NCBI GenBank assembly: GCA_016744855.1 | Contig: JADGDO010000002.1 | Location: forward strand, 242,150-306,149 | DNA from: Candidatus Fermentibacteraceae bacterium | GTDB taxonomy: Bacteria; Fermentibacterota; Fermentibacteria; Fermentibacterales; JCC-6 | Direction: 5' to 3' | Length of the DNA stretch: 64,000 bases | Notes under the pieces: generated by a model | What the model was told of the DNA's origin: nothing | Database searches by the model: none | What the model saw: only the letters and a program-made list of their open reading frames with translations | Translations under genes and position numbers: made by a program | Part shown: in pieces, positions 24,231 to 32,952 of the stretch | How the letters are laid out: each line of letters starts with the position of its first letter | Numbering within the stretch: the first letter of the stretch is position 1

Positions 24231-26408
24231 CTAGATAGGAAGATACCAGGTCAGTTTTGCGTAAAGACCATAGTCGGGATCCTCAAAATCACCGGCACCA
24301 TCACCACTGAAAACAGTTTCCCCAAGAAGATAAAACATGCTTCCCGGCAGATACTGCCAGGCGAACAGCATGTTTGCTCTCAGCTCATCACTGTCAAATT
24401 CTTCCGATTGACTGAAATCAACATTGAAGTTTGAATACTGAGAGAAGAGCCTAAGGTTCATATCAGGATTAAACATGTATGCCAACCGGAAAGTCATCGA
24501 TTTCCACTCGGTACTCCGGTTGTCAAAGGCACCAGCCTCCCAGTTGTAATTCTCGGTATCAAATGTGCGATACCAGTTACCTGAAAATGATGCTTCCAGC
24601 ACTGGTACAGGTCGATAGCGCATGTTTCCGCTGACATTACTGAAGGTACCACCGTTATCGAACTCTCCGCCACCGGTTCCTAACCAGAATCTGAGGGGTA
24701 CATAAGGGTTTGTTCCAGCACCGACAAAGCCGGACAAGCTGCTGCCATAGAACCTGCCTTCGGGACCTTCATAGGGGTCAAAAAAATCAGCATCGTAGTT
24801 TGCTGATACAGTAAAATTGCAGCCATTCTTGAATGTACCGTTTACTTGGGCATCAGTATTGTTTCTGAGGGTTTCTCCATCTATCTGAACCATGTAGTTC
24901 TGGCTTGCTCTCAGAGAGAAAGTGGTAAAAACATCTTCCGGTCTGAAAGTCTTGCGAATTCCGCCATTGGCAGATCTCAGTCCGGTCATTGTTGTATAAC
25001 CGGTTCCGTTAACATTGAAATCTTCATCAATCTGAGAAGCGTTTAACCAGTAGCTCAATGTGCTTCGTACCCGCTGAAGACCAAACCTATAAGCACCATC
25101 CTCGTCCATTCCTGTGTTCCAGCTTCTTGCAGCACTTCCGGAGATTAGATGATTACCCGGTATCTCGAAAGCTCCGTCAACAGCAAAGGCTCTGTTACTT
25201 TCCTGCTCGAAACTTTCCTGCTCCCATGAGTCTTTTGAAACGGCAGAGATACCTACGTAATTGAAATCCTCAAATTGCTTGACACCTCTAAAAATTCCAA
25301 AATTGGCTGCTGTTTCAACAAGAGTTGTATCGTCCTCCCAGATCCTTCCAGTAACGCCATCCAGAAATCCGAAACTGTATCCTCCCTCAATTGATCCAGT
25401 AATCTTAGCACCACCGATAATCGGGATAACATCACCGTTCCAGCCCACTGCACCGATTCTTCTGGAGTAGAATAAGTTGAAAGGCATCTCAAAAAGATCG
25501 CTTCTTTCCATGAAGAAAGGTCTTCTCTCTCGAAGGAAGAGTTCAAAATGACCCAGGTTCATCTCTGCTTCGTCAGCCTCAACCTGACCGAAGTCAGGAT
25601 TTAGGGTAAAATCAGCTGTGATGCAGCTTGAAAGGCCCATCTTGAGATCCAGACCAACATTGCCGGTAGTTTCTGTCTCATCAGAATTTTCAGAATCGTA
25701 GTAGCGACCAGATGCATATGGCCTTAATTCCATTCCAAGCGAACCTTCCACCCCTTCAATACCGACCAACTCAGGGAAGGTAGGCAGGTCTGCCATTAAA
25801 CTGCTCTCGGAAAGGTTGTACCATCCATTTTCAGCTGTTCTGCTGAGAATCCTCTGGAAGTTAACCGCCCATACCTGGTTTTCCGAGTCCGGGAAGCGAA
25901 GACAGCTCATTGGAATAGCCATTTCTGAAGACCATCCGTCGCTGTGTCTGGCAGTACCACTCTCCCATACTGCGTCCCAACCGTAATCCCATCCACCTCC
26001 CTCGCCTATTCTGGCGTCCATCTGGGAATTGGAAAGGCTTGTTTCAAAGCTGAAGGCACTTCTTCCGTCGTTCCATGTATCCAGAATAACAGCGATCCAC
26101 TCTCCGTTGATGTAATTATCCCGTGGGGTGAGACCTTCTATCATCTGCTCAGGGAGAGAGTCATACATAAAAAAGGCAAAGTAGATGAAGTCATCATCAT
26201 ACAGAATCTTCACTGTTGTTGGCTGAGACATGGACTCACCGTAGTTTGGTGCAAATTGCCAGAGGTCGCATGTCTCCCCGGGACATGCATCCCAGACGGC
26301 CTCATCAATGTAACCATCAATACTGGGCGCTGTCTCTGTTCTCTGAGCCGCTACTGTTCCAGCTGGTGCTCCGCTGATAAGTGTTACAAGAGAAAACAAT
26401 TGCCACAT
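24231..26408 (-). CDS. Outer-membrane protein with N-terminal CBM9-like domain (DUF5916 type)
   Basis: Exported protein of 725 residues. A signal peptide is followed by a CBM9-like domain: PSIDGYIDEAVWDACP, VKILYDDDFIYFAFFMYDS, then GWSSEMAIPMSCLRFPDSEN. From about residue 230 (ITADFTLNPDFGQVEADEAE; FFMERSDLFEMPFNLFYSRR) the text matches the barrel part of DUF5916 proteins found in Bacteroidota-like genomes. Strand-like repeats continue to the C-terminus. Function is unproven; ligand-binding OM transport or peptide/carbohydrate handling has been suggested for relatives. AAGGAAGGGG precedes the ATG, and a TATGAT-like -10 lies further up. Confidence 0.8.
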   Translation of the reverse strand: MWQLFSLVTLISGAPAGTVAAQRTETAPSIDGYIDEAVWDACPGETCDLWQFAPNYGESMSQPTTVKILYDDDFIYFAFFMYDSLPEQMIEGLTPRDNYINGEWIAVILDTWNDGRSAFSFETSLSNSQMDARIGEGGGWDYGWDAVWESGTARHSDGWSSEMAIPMSCLRFPDSENQVWAVNFQRILSRTAENGWYNLSESSLMADLPTFPELVGIEGVEGSLGMELRPYASGRYYDSENSDETETTGNVGLDLKMGLSSCITADFTLNPDFGQVEADEAEMNLGHFELFLRERRPFFMERSDLFEMPFNLFYSRRIGAVGWNGDVIPIIGGAKITGSIEGGYSFGFLDGVTGRIWEDDTTLVETAANFGIFRGVKQFEDFNYVGISAVSKDSWEQESFEQESNRAFAVDGAFEIPGNHLISGSAARSWNTGMDEDGAYRFGLQRVRSTLSYWLNASQIDEDFNVNGTGYTTMTGLRSANGGIRKTFRPEDVFTTFSLRASQNYMVQIDGETLRNNTDAQVNGTFKNGCNFTVSANYDADFFDPYEGPEGRFYGSSLSGFVGAGTNPYVPLRFWLGTGGGEFDNGGTFSNVSGNMRYRPVPVLEASFSGNWYRTFDTENYNWEAGAFDNRSTEWKSMTFRLAYMFNPDMNLRLFSQYSNFNVDFSQSEEFDSDELRANMLFAWQYLPGSMFYLLGETVFSGDGAGDFEDPDYGLYAKLTWYLPI

Positions 26409-26891
26409 AGGTACCCCTTCCTTTTCCTTGACTCTTAAATCATACTAGGGTGTTGGCTGTACTTTCGTGTCGTGTTGCCAATATGTAAAATTACTTTGCT
26501 AAAATGCAAATCTGCTTTTTGAATTGATACAATGAATGTGACATTTAGCCTATCTAATTTAACATTTCAACAATTTCTCCTGATATATCACAAGAAAACC
26601 ATTCCCATTCAGATAATCATGTAATAATCTTTATTCACTGTGCTCCTTGTAGTTACAGCGCCTTAATGCAAGATGAAGGCGCATACTCCACTGTAATGAG
26701 CATTTCTTTTAGATTATTTATATCCCTATATCTCATTTTTTAGTACTTTTATAGGTTTATTTATCTGTTTTTATCTATTATGCAATCTCTAGATGTCGAT
26801 ATTCTTATATTGTCAAAATGGAAAACTAGATAGAATTAAGGAATACCTACTGAGCCGGTAAATGCTTTATAGCAAAAACAATCGATGCGGT
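26409..26891 (-). other. AT-rich intergenic stretch without recognisable gene
   Basis: No open frame with coding character is seen on either strand. The stretch contains the ribosome-binding site and probable promoter of the DUF5916-type gene at its left end. A 7-bp inverted repeat (GCGCCTT at 26658-26664, AAGGCGC at 26676-26682) lies in the middle without a T run. The region is markedly AT-richer than the genes around it. Confidence 0.5.
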
Positions 26892-28310
26892 TTACTGTGT
26901 CACCGAGAGCAGGTAGCCTAGATTGTCTCCAGTAATTGTTGTACCGAATCGCGTTTTGATCCTGATTGATTTCTCTTCTTTGTAAATTCGTCTCACCTCA
27001 GCCAGAAGAACCTTGATTAACAGCAATTTACAGACGCTCCAGTGGTCATTTACAGAGTTTTCCACAAACTTATGCACAGCGTCTTCACTACCTCCACTGT
27101 TCCACTGTATCTCACAGCCCTGAAGCAACCTGTGCAGAGCAGCCTTTCGACAGAGAAGAGAGCCTGCTTCTACTAAACCATTCAATTTGCACTTAACGTA
27201 CTCCATGTCAACCAGTTCACTGTCCTTCTTATCGTCAATATCTGTAGCTTCCAGTCTATCGAAATGAAGATGCAAACCATAAGCAGATATTGATCGATTT
27301 CCAATCTCGTTTTTCCACTCAGCAAAAGACTCATTCAGTAGGGATTTGTCTATTTCCGGCCAAGGGTTATGAACAAATATCATTTTATTGGACTCTATTT
27401 CGATAAATGTATTGAGTTCAGAAAATTCTACCAATAATCCCTTTGATGTGAAAGGACCAAACCAACTCTCGTTCTGCCTCAGAGCAGACACTTTATCCAA
27501 TTTCCCTGAAATGTACCAGAGAACTCCATCGTATATTCTTCCCGCGAGATTGTACTGAGGTGAGAGTTCAGAAATGAGCTGACACTCCAGAACAGCAGCA
27601 TCCAAGGCTGTTTCAGTTGTTTCGTAGATAATTCTACGGGTTCTTGAAATGAGTTCAGCGTGCCTGCCCTTCTGTCTGCCGGTGAAGTGGCTGTTAACCC
27701 GCTTTCTTAAATTCTTTGCCTTCCCCACATAGAGTAGGATATCATCAACGCCCAGAAACCTGTAGACACCTGGCAAGTTTGGGAGGGCCAGCCGCACACT
27801 GCGATCGAGCGAAGAGTGTGAAATGTCTGATTGAAGAGCTTCGTACAGTGCCTCTGTTGCATGAACATGATCTCGAGCTCTTCTTCTCTCTCCCAAAGAA
27901 AAACCGACAGCTCCGGCAACAGCGCGCAAAGTACCGGAAGGAAGATCTGGTATTTTTGCTTTTGCAATCTCCCTTGTGCAGACAAACTCCAGGTCCAGGC
28001 CGGTCAGAAAATCGAGCCATCTCTTCTCGTAAACTGCATAATGAGCAACAAGAACCGTACAGTTTTCAACAGCAGCAAGAAATAGTTTCTTGAGCTCTGC
28101 AGAATCAAGGGCTCGGGGGCTCTCCAGTTCCTTGTCAGAAATCCCAGTGATTCTCTTAACTCTGGGAGGTATTTTCTCTCCAGCAGTGTTTCTTACAAGG
28201 AAAGAATGCAGATCTCTACCTGGCTCTTTCCATGCTACTTCGAGAAGAAAACCATTGCTGGGGTTTCCAGATGCTTGAACATCAACAAAAAGAGGACGGT
28301 CCTGTTTCAC
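26892..28310 (-). CDS. DnaQ-like exonuclease domain fused to a GIY-YIG (UvrC/Cho-type) nuclease domain
   Basis: Cytoplasmic protein of 472 residues. Residues 1-160 are a DnaQ-like fold, but catalytic motifs look altered: motif I DVQ (10-12) instead of DxE, motif II AHYAVYE (89-95) with E for D, motif III R143...H148 where H and D are expected. Residues 179-255 are a GIY-YIG domain with GVY (181-183), YVG (194-196), R202/R204, E242 and N254, so the nuclease site looks intact. About 215 uncharacterised residues follow. Related DnaQ-Cho fusions are linked to nucleotide excision repair. It overlaps the APH-like gene by 4 nt. Confidence 0.82.
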   Translation of the reverse strand: MKQDRPLFVDVQASGNPSNGFLLEVAWKEPGRDLHSFLVRNTAGEKIPPRVKRITGISDKELESPRALDSAELKKLFLAAVENCTVLVAHYAVYEKRWLDFLTGLDLEFVCTREIAKAKIPDLPSGTLRAVAGAVGFSLGERRRARDHVHATEALYEALQSDISHSSLDRSVRLALPNLPGVYRFLGVDDILLYVGKAKNLRKRVNSHFTGRQKGRHAELISRTRRIIYETTETALDAAVLECQLISELSPQYNLAGRIYDGVLWYISGKLDKVSALRQNESWFGPFTSKGLLVEFSELNTFIEIESNKMIFVHNPWPEIDKSLLNESFAEWKNEIGNRSISAYGLHLHFDRLEATDIDDKKDSELVDMEYVKCKLNGLVEAGSLLCRKAALHRLLQGCEIQWNSGGSEDAVHKFVENSVNDHWSVCKLLLIKVLLAEVRRIYKEEKSIRIKTRFGTTITGDNLGYLLSVTQ

Positions 28311-29311
28311 TTCAGGAAACCGGAGAAAGTATTGAAATCCAAATCAATGTACGGAACCGCATTCTCGATTCTTTCTGCCCTGTCTTCCATGAACTTTTTG
28401 CACCATCCGGTAAGGTTATCTACATCAAAGCTTCTGTTGATTACTGCGTATAGGTCTATCTCTCTCATGCGAAGAAAAATCTGAATGTGAGAAAGCCACT
28501 CTGGTTCCAGCTGATTCTCTGCTGCATATCCCTTGAGAAATGGTGGAAGAAATTCTTCTGCAAGCTTAGTGGGATTTTGGGTGTTTGTTACCATGTAGAA
28601 GAGAACAATTGCTATGTCATTGATGAACCAGTTCCTGTTGCAGTCATCGAAATCAAACAGATTTATTCTTCCTGATGCTTCCACAAGCATGTTACCTCCG
28701 TGTGCATCAAAATGGATCAACCCGAACGAGTCACGATCCTGTGGAAGAGAATCAAGAGTTGACATAATTTCCCTGTATTTTCTTAGGAGTTTTGGTCTCT
28801 CTGCGGGAAGGTTGGCAAGCACATCCCCATTCATCTCTTCAGCATCCCAAAGAGGCCGTTGAATAGAGGGGTTCAAAGGAATGTAGGATTTTGCCAATTT
28901 GTGCATTTTTCCGAGCAAAGAGCCGTATGAGAAATAAAACTCTGGGGACCATCCGAAAACATGCGGTGGCTTTCCCTTTACCTCTTTGAACGCTGTAGCT
29001 AGAAACAAACCACCCTCACCATCCTTGATTGCTTCTACAAGATTCCCTTTGTGTGAATGAATAGCATCAGCAACAGAAACACCATTTGAAGCAAGATATC
29101 TGATCCACTCTACTTCGGCCTGAATCAGAGTTTCTGATCTTCGAATGCTGTGGGCAATCCGGAGTACAAAACCCTCATTGCCAGTGGTGTATTTGAAAAT
29201 GTAGCTTTCGAAACCATCCAGCTTTACCAGTTTATCTGAAGAAGTCCCGTATCTGGAGGCAGCCTCTTCAGTAATCCGATTGTTAAATCTGTCTGTGATT
29301 CCTTTCTCCAA
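28307..29311 (-). CDS. APH-fold phosphotransferase (SrkA/homoserine kinase II-like)
   Basis: Cytoplasmic kinase-fold protein of 334 residues. The catalytic loop is HFDAHGGNML (H-x-D-x4-N) and the Mg-binding motif is FDFDD, both complete. The N-lobe has FVLRIAHSIRRSETLIQAEV with the usual lysine replaced by arginine. Relatives phosphorylate homoserine, choline, drugs or proteins; the closest feel is the SrkA/YihE-HSK2 group. The TTG at 29311 is chosen because AGGAGG lies 4-5 bp upstream. Co-translated with the DnaQ/GIY-YIG gene. Confidence 0.82.
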   Translation of the reverse strand: MEKGITDRFNNRITEEAASRYGTSSDKLVKLDGFESYIFKYTTGNEGFVLRIAHSIRRSETLIQAEVEWIRYLASNGVSVADAIHSHKGNLVEAIKDGEGGLFLATAFKEVKGKPPHVFGWSPEFYFSYGSLLGKMHKLAKSYIPLNPSIQRPLWDAEEMNGDVLANLPAERPKLLRKYREIMSTLDSLPQDRDSFGLIHFDAHGGNMLVEASGRINLFDFDDCNRNWFINDIAIVLFYMVTNTQNPTKLAEEFLPPFLKGYAAENQLEPEWLSHIQIFLRMREIDLYAVINRSFDVDNLTGWCKKFMEDRAERIENAVPYIDLDFNTFSGFLK

Positions 29312-29349
29312 AATGTCCTCCTGTATGGGCTGTGTTGATGCTAACGAAT

Positions 29350-29355
29350 TATAAT
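29350..29355 (+). promoter_or_regulatory. TATAAT -10 box for the Gate-domain gene; possible leaderless start
   Basis: A perfect TATAAT (29350-29355) stands seven bases before the ATG at 29362. Transcription starting there would give an mRNA beginning at or next to the start codon. No convincing -35 and no plus-strand ribosome-binding site are seen. This is a hypothesis only. Confidence 0.35.
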
Positions 29356-29361
29356 AGCCCC

Positions 29362-30345
29362 ATGCTGAAACAAATAACTATGTGGTTCTGGGCCCTGCTC
29401 AGAAGAACCGGCGGGGTCTGCCTGGATCTCTTCAAGGTAATGATACCCGCTCTCATCGCTGTAAAGATTCTCGAGATTACCGGCATATTCGGGCCGATTG
29501 CGGATGCTATTGCCCCGGTGATGGAGCTTGCAGGTCTTCCGGGAGAAGCAGGGTTGGCCTGGGTTACCGGAATGCTCTCTAACATGTACGGAGGACTCAC
29601 ACTTACAGCCGGAATGATACATCCGTTGCAGCTCAATACGGCACAGGTAACAACACTCTGCTGCATGCTTCTTGTTTCTCATTCTCTTCCAGTAGAAATA
29701 ACTGTAGCAGCAAGAGCAGGTGTAAAACCGTGGTTTCTAATCCCATTCAGACTTATTACGGGACTGATATTCGGCATCATCCTGGGACAAATATTTATTC
29801 ATACAAACACGCTTCAAACCACTCCAACAGTTATCTGGAGCGCTGCAGAACAGGGGGCCGGACTGGTTGAGTGGATTATGGGCACCATGCGAAGCATGGC
29901 TACAATTTTTATTGTCATCCTAGTAGTTCTCGGTTTAATGGACATTCTTGACAAACTGGGAGTAATGAACCTGCTGAAGCGTCTTTTCAGACCTGTATTC
30001 TCTCCAATGGGAATTGGTGACGAGGCCTCAACAATCACCGTTATCGGTCTCGTTCTCGGTATTTCTTATGGCGGTGGAATGATCATAAGAGAGGCCAACA
30101 AAGGAACAATCCCTCCCAGGCAAATACTTGCCTCGGTTTCCTTCATGAGTATATGCCATGCTGTTATTGAAGACACTCTGCTTGTGGGTTCTCTCGGTGT
30201 ATGGGCTGTTGCAGCTCTACCGGGAAGAGTGCTTTACTCTTGGCTGGTCATGTTTATGCTATTGTTTTTTTCCAGAAGAATGTCAGATAACACAATCTTG
30301 AAATTATGTAATCCACGTGGCGAAGGTGCCTCTTCCTCAGACTGA
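29362..30345 (+). CDS. Integral membrane protein with nucleoside-recognition (Gate) domains, SpmA/SpmB-like
   Basis: Inner-membrane protein of 327 residues with about nine hydrophobic helices. It has two Gate-like halves (about 10-150 and 165-310) containing LPGEAGLAWVTGMLSNMYGG and ITVIGLVLGISYGGGMIIRE. Gate domains occur in nucleoside transporters and in SpmA/SpmB and YjiH proteins; the substrate is unknown. The ATG at 29362 is preferred; GTG/TTG/ATG codons at 29332-29340 are also in frame. The 3' end overlaps the convergent tRNA nucleotidyltransferase gene by 9 nt. Confidence 0.78.
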   Translation: MLKQITMWFWALLRRTGGVCLDLFKVMIPALIAVKILEITGIFGPIADAIAPVMELAGLPGEAGLAWVTGMLSNMYGGLTLTAGMIHPLQLNTAQVTTLCCMLLVSHSLPVEITVAARAGVKPWFLIPFRLITGLIFGIILGQIFIHTNTLQTTPTVIWSAAEQGAGLVEWIMGTMRSMATIFIVILVVLGLMDILDKLGVMNLLKRLFRPVFSPMGIGDEASTITVIGLVLGISYGGGMIIREANKGTIPPRQILASVSFMSICHAVIEDTLLVGSLGVWAVAALPGRVLYSWLVMFMLLFFSRRMSDNTILKLCNPRGEGASSSD

Positions 30346-31716
30346 CTTATTTTCTGATTTCTTCAACATTCTTGATTGATTATCCCAGAGAGCAGAAAAA
30401 CACTGATCTACGGTCGGGTTCTTCGAAAGAACTCCATCAGTTGCCATGTCCTCCAACATCATAAGAATTTTCCCTATTACGGGGCCTTCAAATCCCATGG
30501 CCTGAAGATGTTGTCCCATTTCAACAGGAATAATTCTTCCTTTACTCTGGCAAGCAATTCTATCTCGTAGTTCGCTGAGAGATTCTAGAGAATTAACAAC
30601 ATAGTCAGGTTTGTGTGCCCGGATATCAGACTCTGCAAGAATAAGTAGATTCTCCAACTGGTCACCCACATCACGCATAAGCCTTCTTACTGCACTGTTT
30701 TTCCAGTCTCCGTTGTAAAGAACAGGGCGCATGTGGTTTTTTACCAGAATTGAAAGAGCTTTCTTATCTACTCTGGAAAATCGTAGTCTTTCCGTAACGG
30801 AATGAACGATTTCCTCTCCTCGAAGCTCATGACCATGAAAGTGCGGTTCTCCTGCCTCGTCTATTTCCCGTACAAGCCCTTTTGCTGAATCATGCAGAAG
30901 AGCGGCCCACCGAAGAATGGCTACAGGGGGCACCTGGGCTACAACATCAAGAGTGTGATTCCATGCATCACCGGTGTGATACTTCCCCTGTTTGAGCCCG
31001 TCGATAACAAAGAGGTGCTCAAGCTCGGGAACAATTTTCAGTAGAACTCCATCCTGCTTCATCATAGCAAGAGCTTCAGTAGTTCTCCTGCCATCATTCA
31101 CGAGGAGAATGTCTGTCATTTCTTTGTATTTTCGCTCTGCAGATATGGAAACCAGCTCAAAAGAAAAATCCCTAGCAGCCTGCCTAACCCTATCGGCTAT
31201 AGAGAAACCCAGTCTGGCAGCAAACCGGTAGGCTCTGAGAATTCGCAGGGGATCATCCAGAAACGCTTTTTCCGGGTTGCCCGGTGTATCGATAACTCTT
31301 CTCTCCAGATCTTTCATTCCTCCACAGGGATCAATAAGTTCACCATTGGAATCAATTGCCATGGCGTTTATAGTGAAGTCTCTACGTGTAAGATCGTCTT
31401 CTATAGATCCACCGAATTCCACAACAGGAAATCTGGAACCTCTTCGGTAAATTTCTGAACTGCGAAAAGTTGTTATCTCAGCTTTCTCATGTGTAACAGG
31501 GTAAATTGCTGTAACGGTACCGTAACGAATACCGGTGGGGATCACCTTTATACCCGTTTCTGCTAAAAAATCTATAACATCCCCCGGGCTGGCGTCGGTT
31601 GCATAGTCCATATCTCCCGGAGAAACCCCGAGCATTCTGTCCCGAACAGCACCACCAACCAGGAAGAGCTTGTGTCCTGCTTTTTCAAAGATATCAAACA
31701 TGCTCTGAATATACAT
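30337..31716 (-). CDS. CCA-adding enzyme/poly(A) polymerase family nucleotidyltransferase with HD domain
   Basis: Cytoplasmic enzyme of 459 residues. The class II nucleotidyltransferase head has GGAVRDRMLG (21-30) and catalytic DMD (35-37), followed by the RRDFTINAMA and DPLRILRAYRFAARLGF motifs. An HD domain follows (LLHDSAKG, about 270). Such enzymes add or repair tRNA 3'-CCA; a poly(A)-polymerase or A-adding role cannot be excluded. The six complete tRNAs seen here have or could have an encoded CCA, so repair would be its main job. Likely operon with the upstream MFS gene, 13 nt away. Confidence 0.9.
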   Translation of the reverse strand: MYIQSMFDIFEKAGHKLFLVGGAVRDRMLGVSPGDMDYATDASPGDVIDFLAETGIKVIPTGIRYGTVTAIYPVTHEKAEITTFRSSEIYRRGSRFPVVEFGGSIEDDLTRRDFTINAMAIDSNGELIDPCGGMKDLERRVIDTPGNPEKAFLDDPLRILRAYRFAARLGFSIADRVRQAARDFSFELVSISAERKYKEMTDILLVNDGRRTTEALAMMKQDGVLLKIVPELEHLFVIDGLKQGKYHTGDAWNHTLDVVAQVPPVAILRWAALLHDSAKGLVREIDEAGEPHFHGHELRGEEIVHSVTERLRFSRVDKKALSILVKNHMRPVLYNGDWKNSAVRRLMRDVGDQLENLLILAESDIRAHKPDYVVNSLESLSELRDRIACQSKGRIIPVEMGQHLQAMGFEGPVIGKILMMLEDMATDGVLSKNPTVDQCFSALWDNQSRMLKKSENKSV

Positions 31717-31728
31717 ATGAAGAAGTGC

Positions 31729-32946
31729 TCAGAGTATCTCTGGAACCGATCTGTTTCTCATGATCATTACCGCAATAGCGACTGTCGCACCGGCCACACC
31801 GAGAACCCAGAGACCGGATACATCGACCAGTAAACCCAGTACCGGTGCATAAATCATTGCTGAAAAAGATTTTGCCTGAGACTCAATAGATAAAACAGTA
31901 GCTCTGCGGTTTCCGGGTGAAACATGATCAAATCTGCTAACCTGCATCGGGCGCCACAAATTCTGTATAAGCTCCAGCACAAGAAAAACAGAGACTGCCC
32001 CGATGTACCACTTTAAAAGCAGCATAGGTATCAAAAGGGAATAGCACAGCAAGTCTGTCCACCAGAGAACTGAAGCACTTTTCGAAGCTCCTCCAGAAGC
32101 TGTGACAAGCCTGTGAGAGAAACGGGACCCGAAGATACCAAGTAATGCCAAGAGAAAGTATACTCCACCGGCAAGCGAAGCCGACCCCCTGTCTCCCTGT
32201 AATCCTGCAAGTAATGGAATGGAAACAACCATAGTCTTCAAAATCGGCTGTATGTAATCTCCGGTTACTTTATGGATTCCCTGAAAGCCCATCGTTTCAA
32301 GCATGAGGTTTCTTAACGGTCGAAATTTCACTGCATCAACAACAGATGTTTTCATCATCGAAACAGTGTCGCGAAGAGATTTTCTACCGTGATCCTTACC
32401 TTCAAGATCTTTAGGGTAGGAGAGGAGATTGATCAGGTTAATCAGGTATGGTGGAATACAAAAAAGAAACACTGAAGAGAATGTGCCAGTTCGCCACACA
32501 AGAGCAGCGGCAATAATACTTGAAAGAGCCGTACCCATTTTTGACCAGGACCTTGTAACACCGTACACCCGAGTTTTCTCGTTGAGCCTACCCTGATTTT
32601 CAAGCCATTTGAAAATCATGGCCTTGTGAGTGCCGGTTCTGAAAGCATCTCCAATTGCAAAAAAGAACATCGCCGTGAACAGAAGAAAGAAAGATGAAGA
32701 AAAACCGAAAACAACAAATGAGACAATGTAACCGGCCATTGATCCAGCCATGCAAAGTCTTCTGCCATGAGAATCCGCCAAAGCACCACTTGGCACTTCC
32801 ATAATGGTAACTGCTAGCTCACGGAAGGCTATAAGCAGACCAATCTGAAAAAAGGACAACCCCTTCTCCAGAAAAACCAGCAGCAGAAAAGGTTCATAAT
32901 ACTTCTGATTTTTCAGAAAACCGTAAAGACTGAATCTTTCTAGCAT
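31729..32946 (-). CDS. MFS transporter
   Basis: Inner-membrane permease of 405 residues with about 12 hydrophobic helices. The loop 2-3 motif reads ALADSHGRRLCM, the standard G-x-x-x-D-R-x-G-R-like signature of the major facilitator superfamily. The substrate is unknown. The ATG at 32946 lies 9 bp after AAGGGA; an earlier TTG at 32952 immediately follows the upstream stop and is also possible. Tightly packed between the BioD-like and nucleotidyltransferase genes. Confidence 0.85.
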   Translation of the reverse strand: MLERFSLYGFLKNQKYYEPFLLLVFLEKGLSFFQIGLLIAFRELAVTIMEVPSGALADSHGRRLCMAGSMAGYIVSFVVFGFSSSFFLLFTAMFFFAIGDAFRTGTHKAMIFKWLENQGRLNEKTRVYGVTRSWSKMGTALSSIIAAALVWRTGTFSSVFLFCIPPYLINLINLLSYPKDLEGKDHGRKSLRDTVSMMKTSVVDAVKFRPLRNLMLETMGFQGIHKVTGDYIQPILKTMVVSIPLLAGLQGDRGSASLAGGVYFLLALLGIFGSRFSHRLVTASGGASKSASVLWWTDLLCYSLLIPMLLLKWYIGAVSVFLVLELIQNLWRPMQVSRFDHVSPGNRRATVLSIESQAKSFSAMIYAPVLGLLVDVSGLWVLGVAGATVAIAVMIMRNRSVPEIL

Positions 32947-32952
32947 TAACAA

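Noticed and set aside
26658..26682. Inverted repeat as terminator of the DnaQ/GIY-YIG operon
   Set aside because: No T run on either side and it is about 210 bp beyond the stop.
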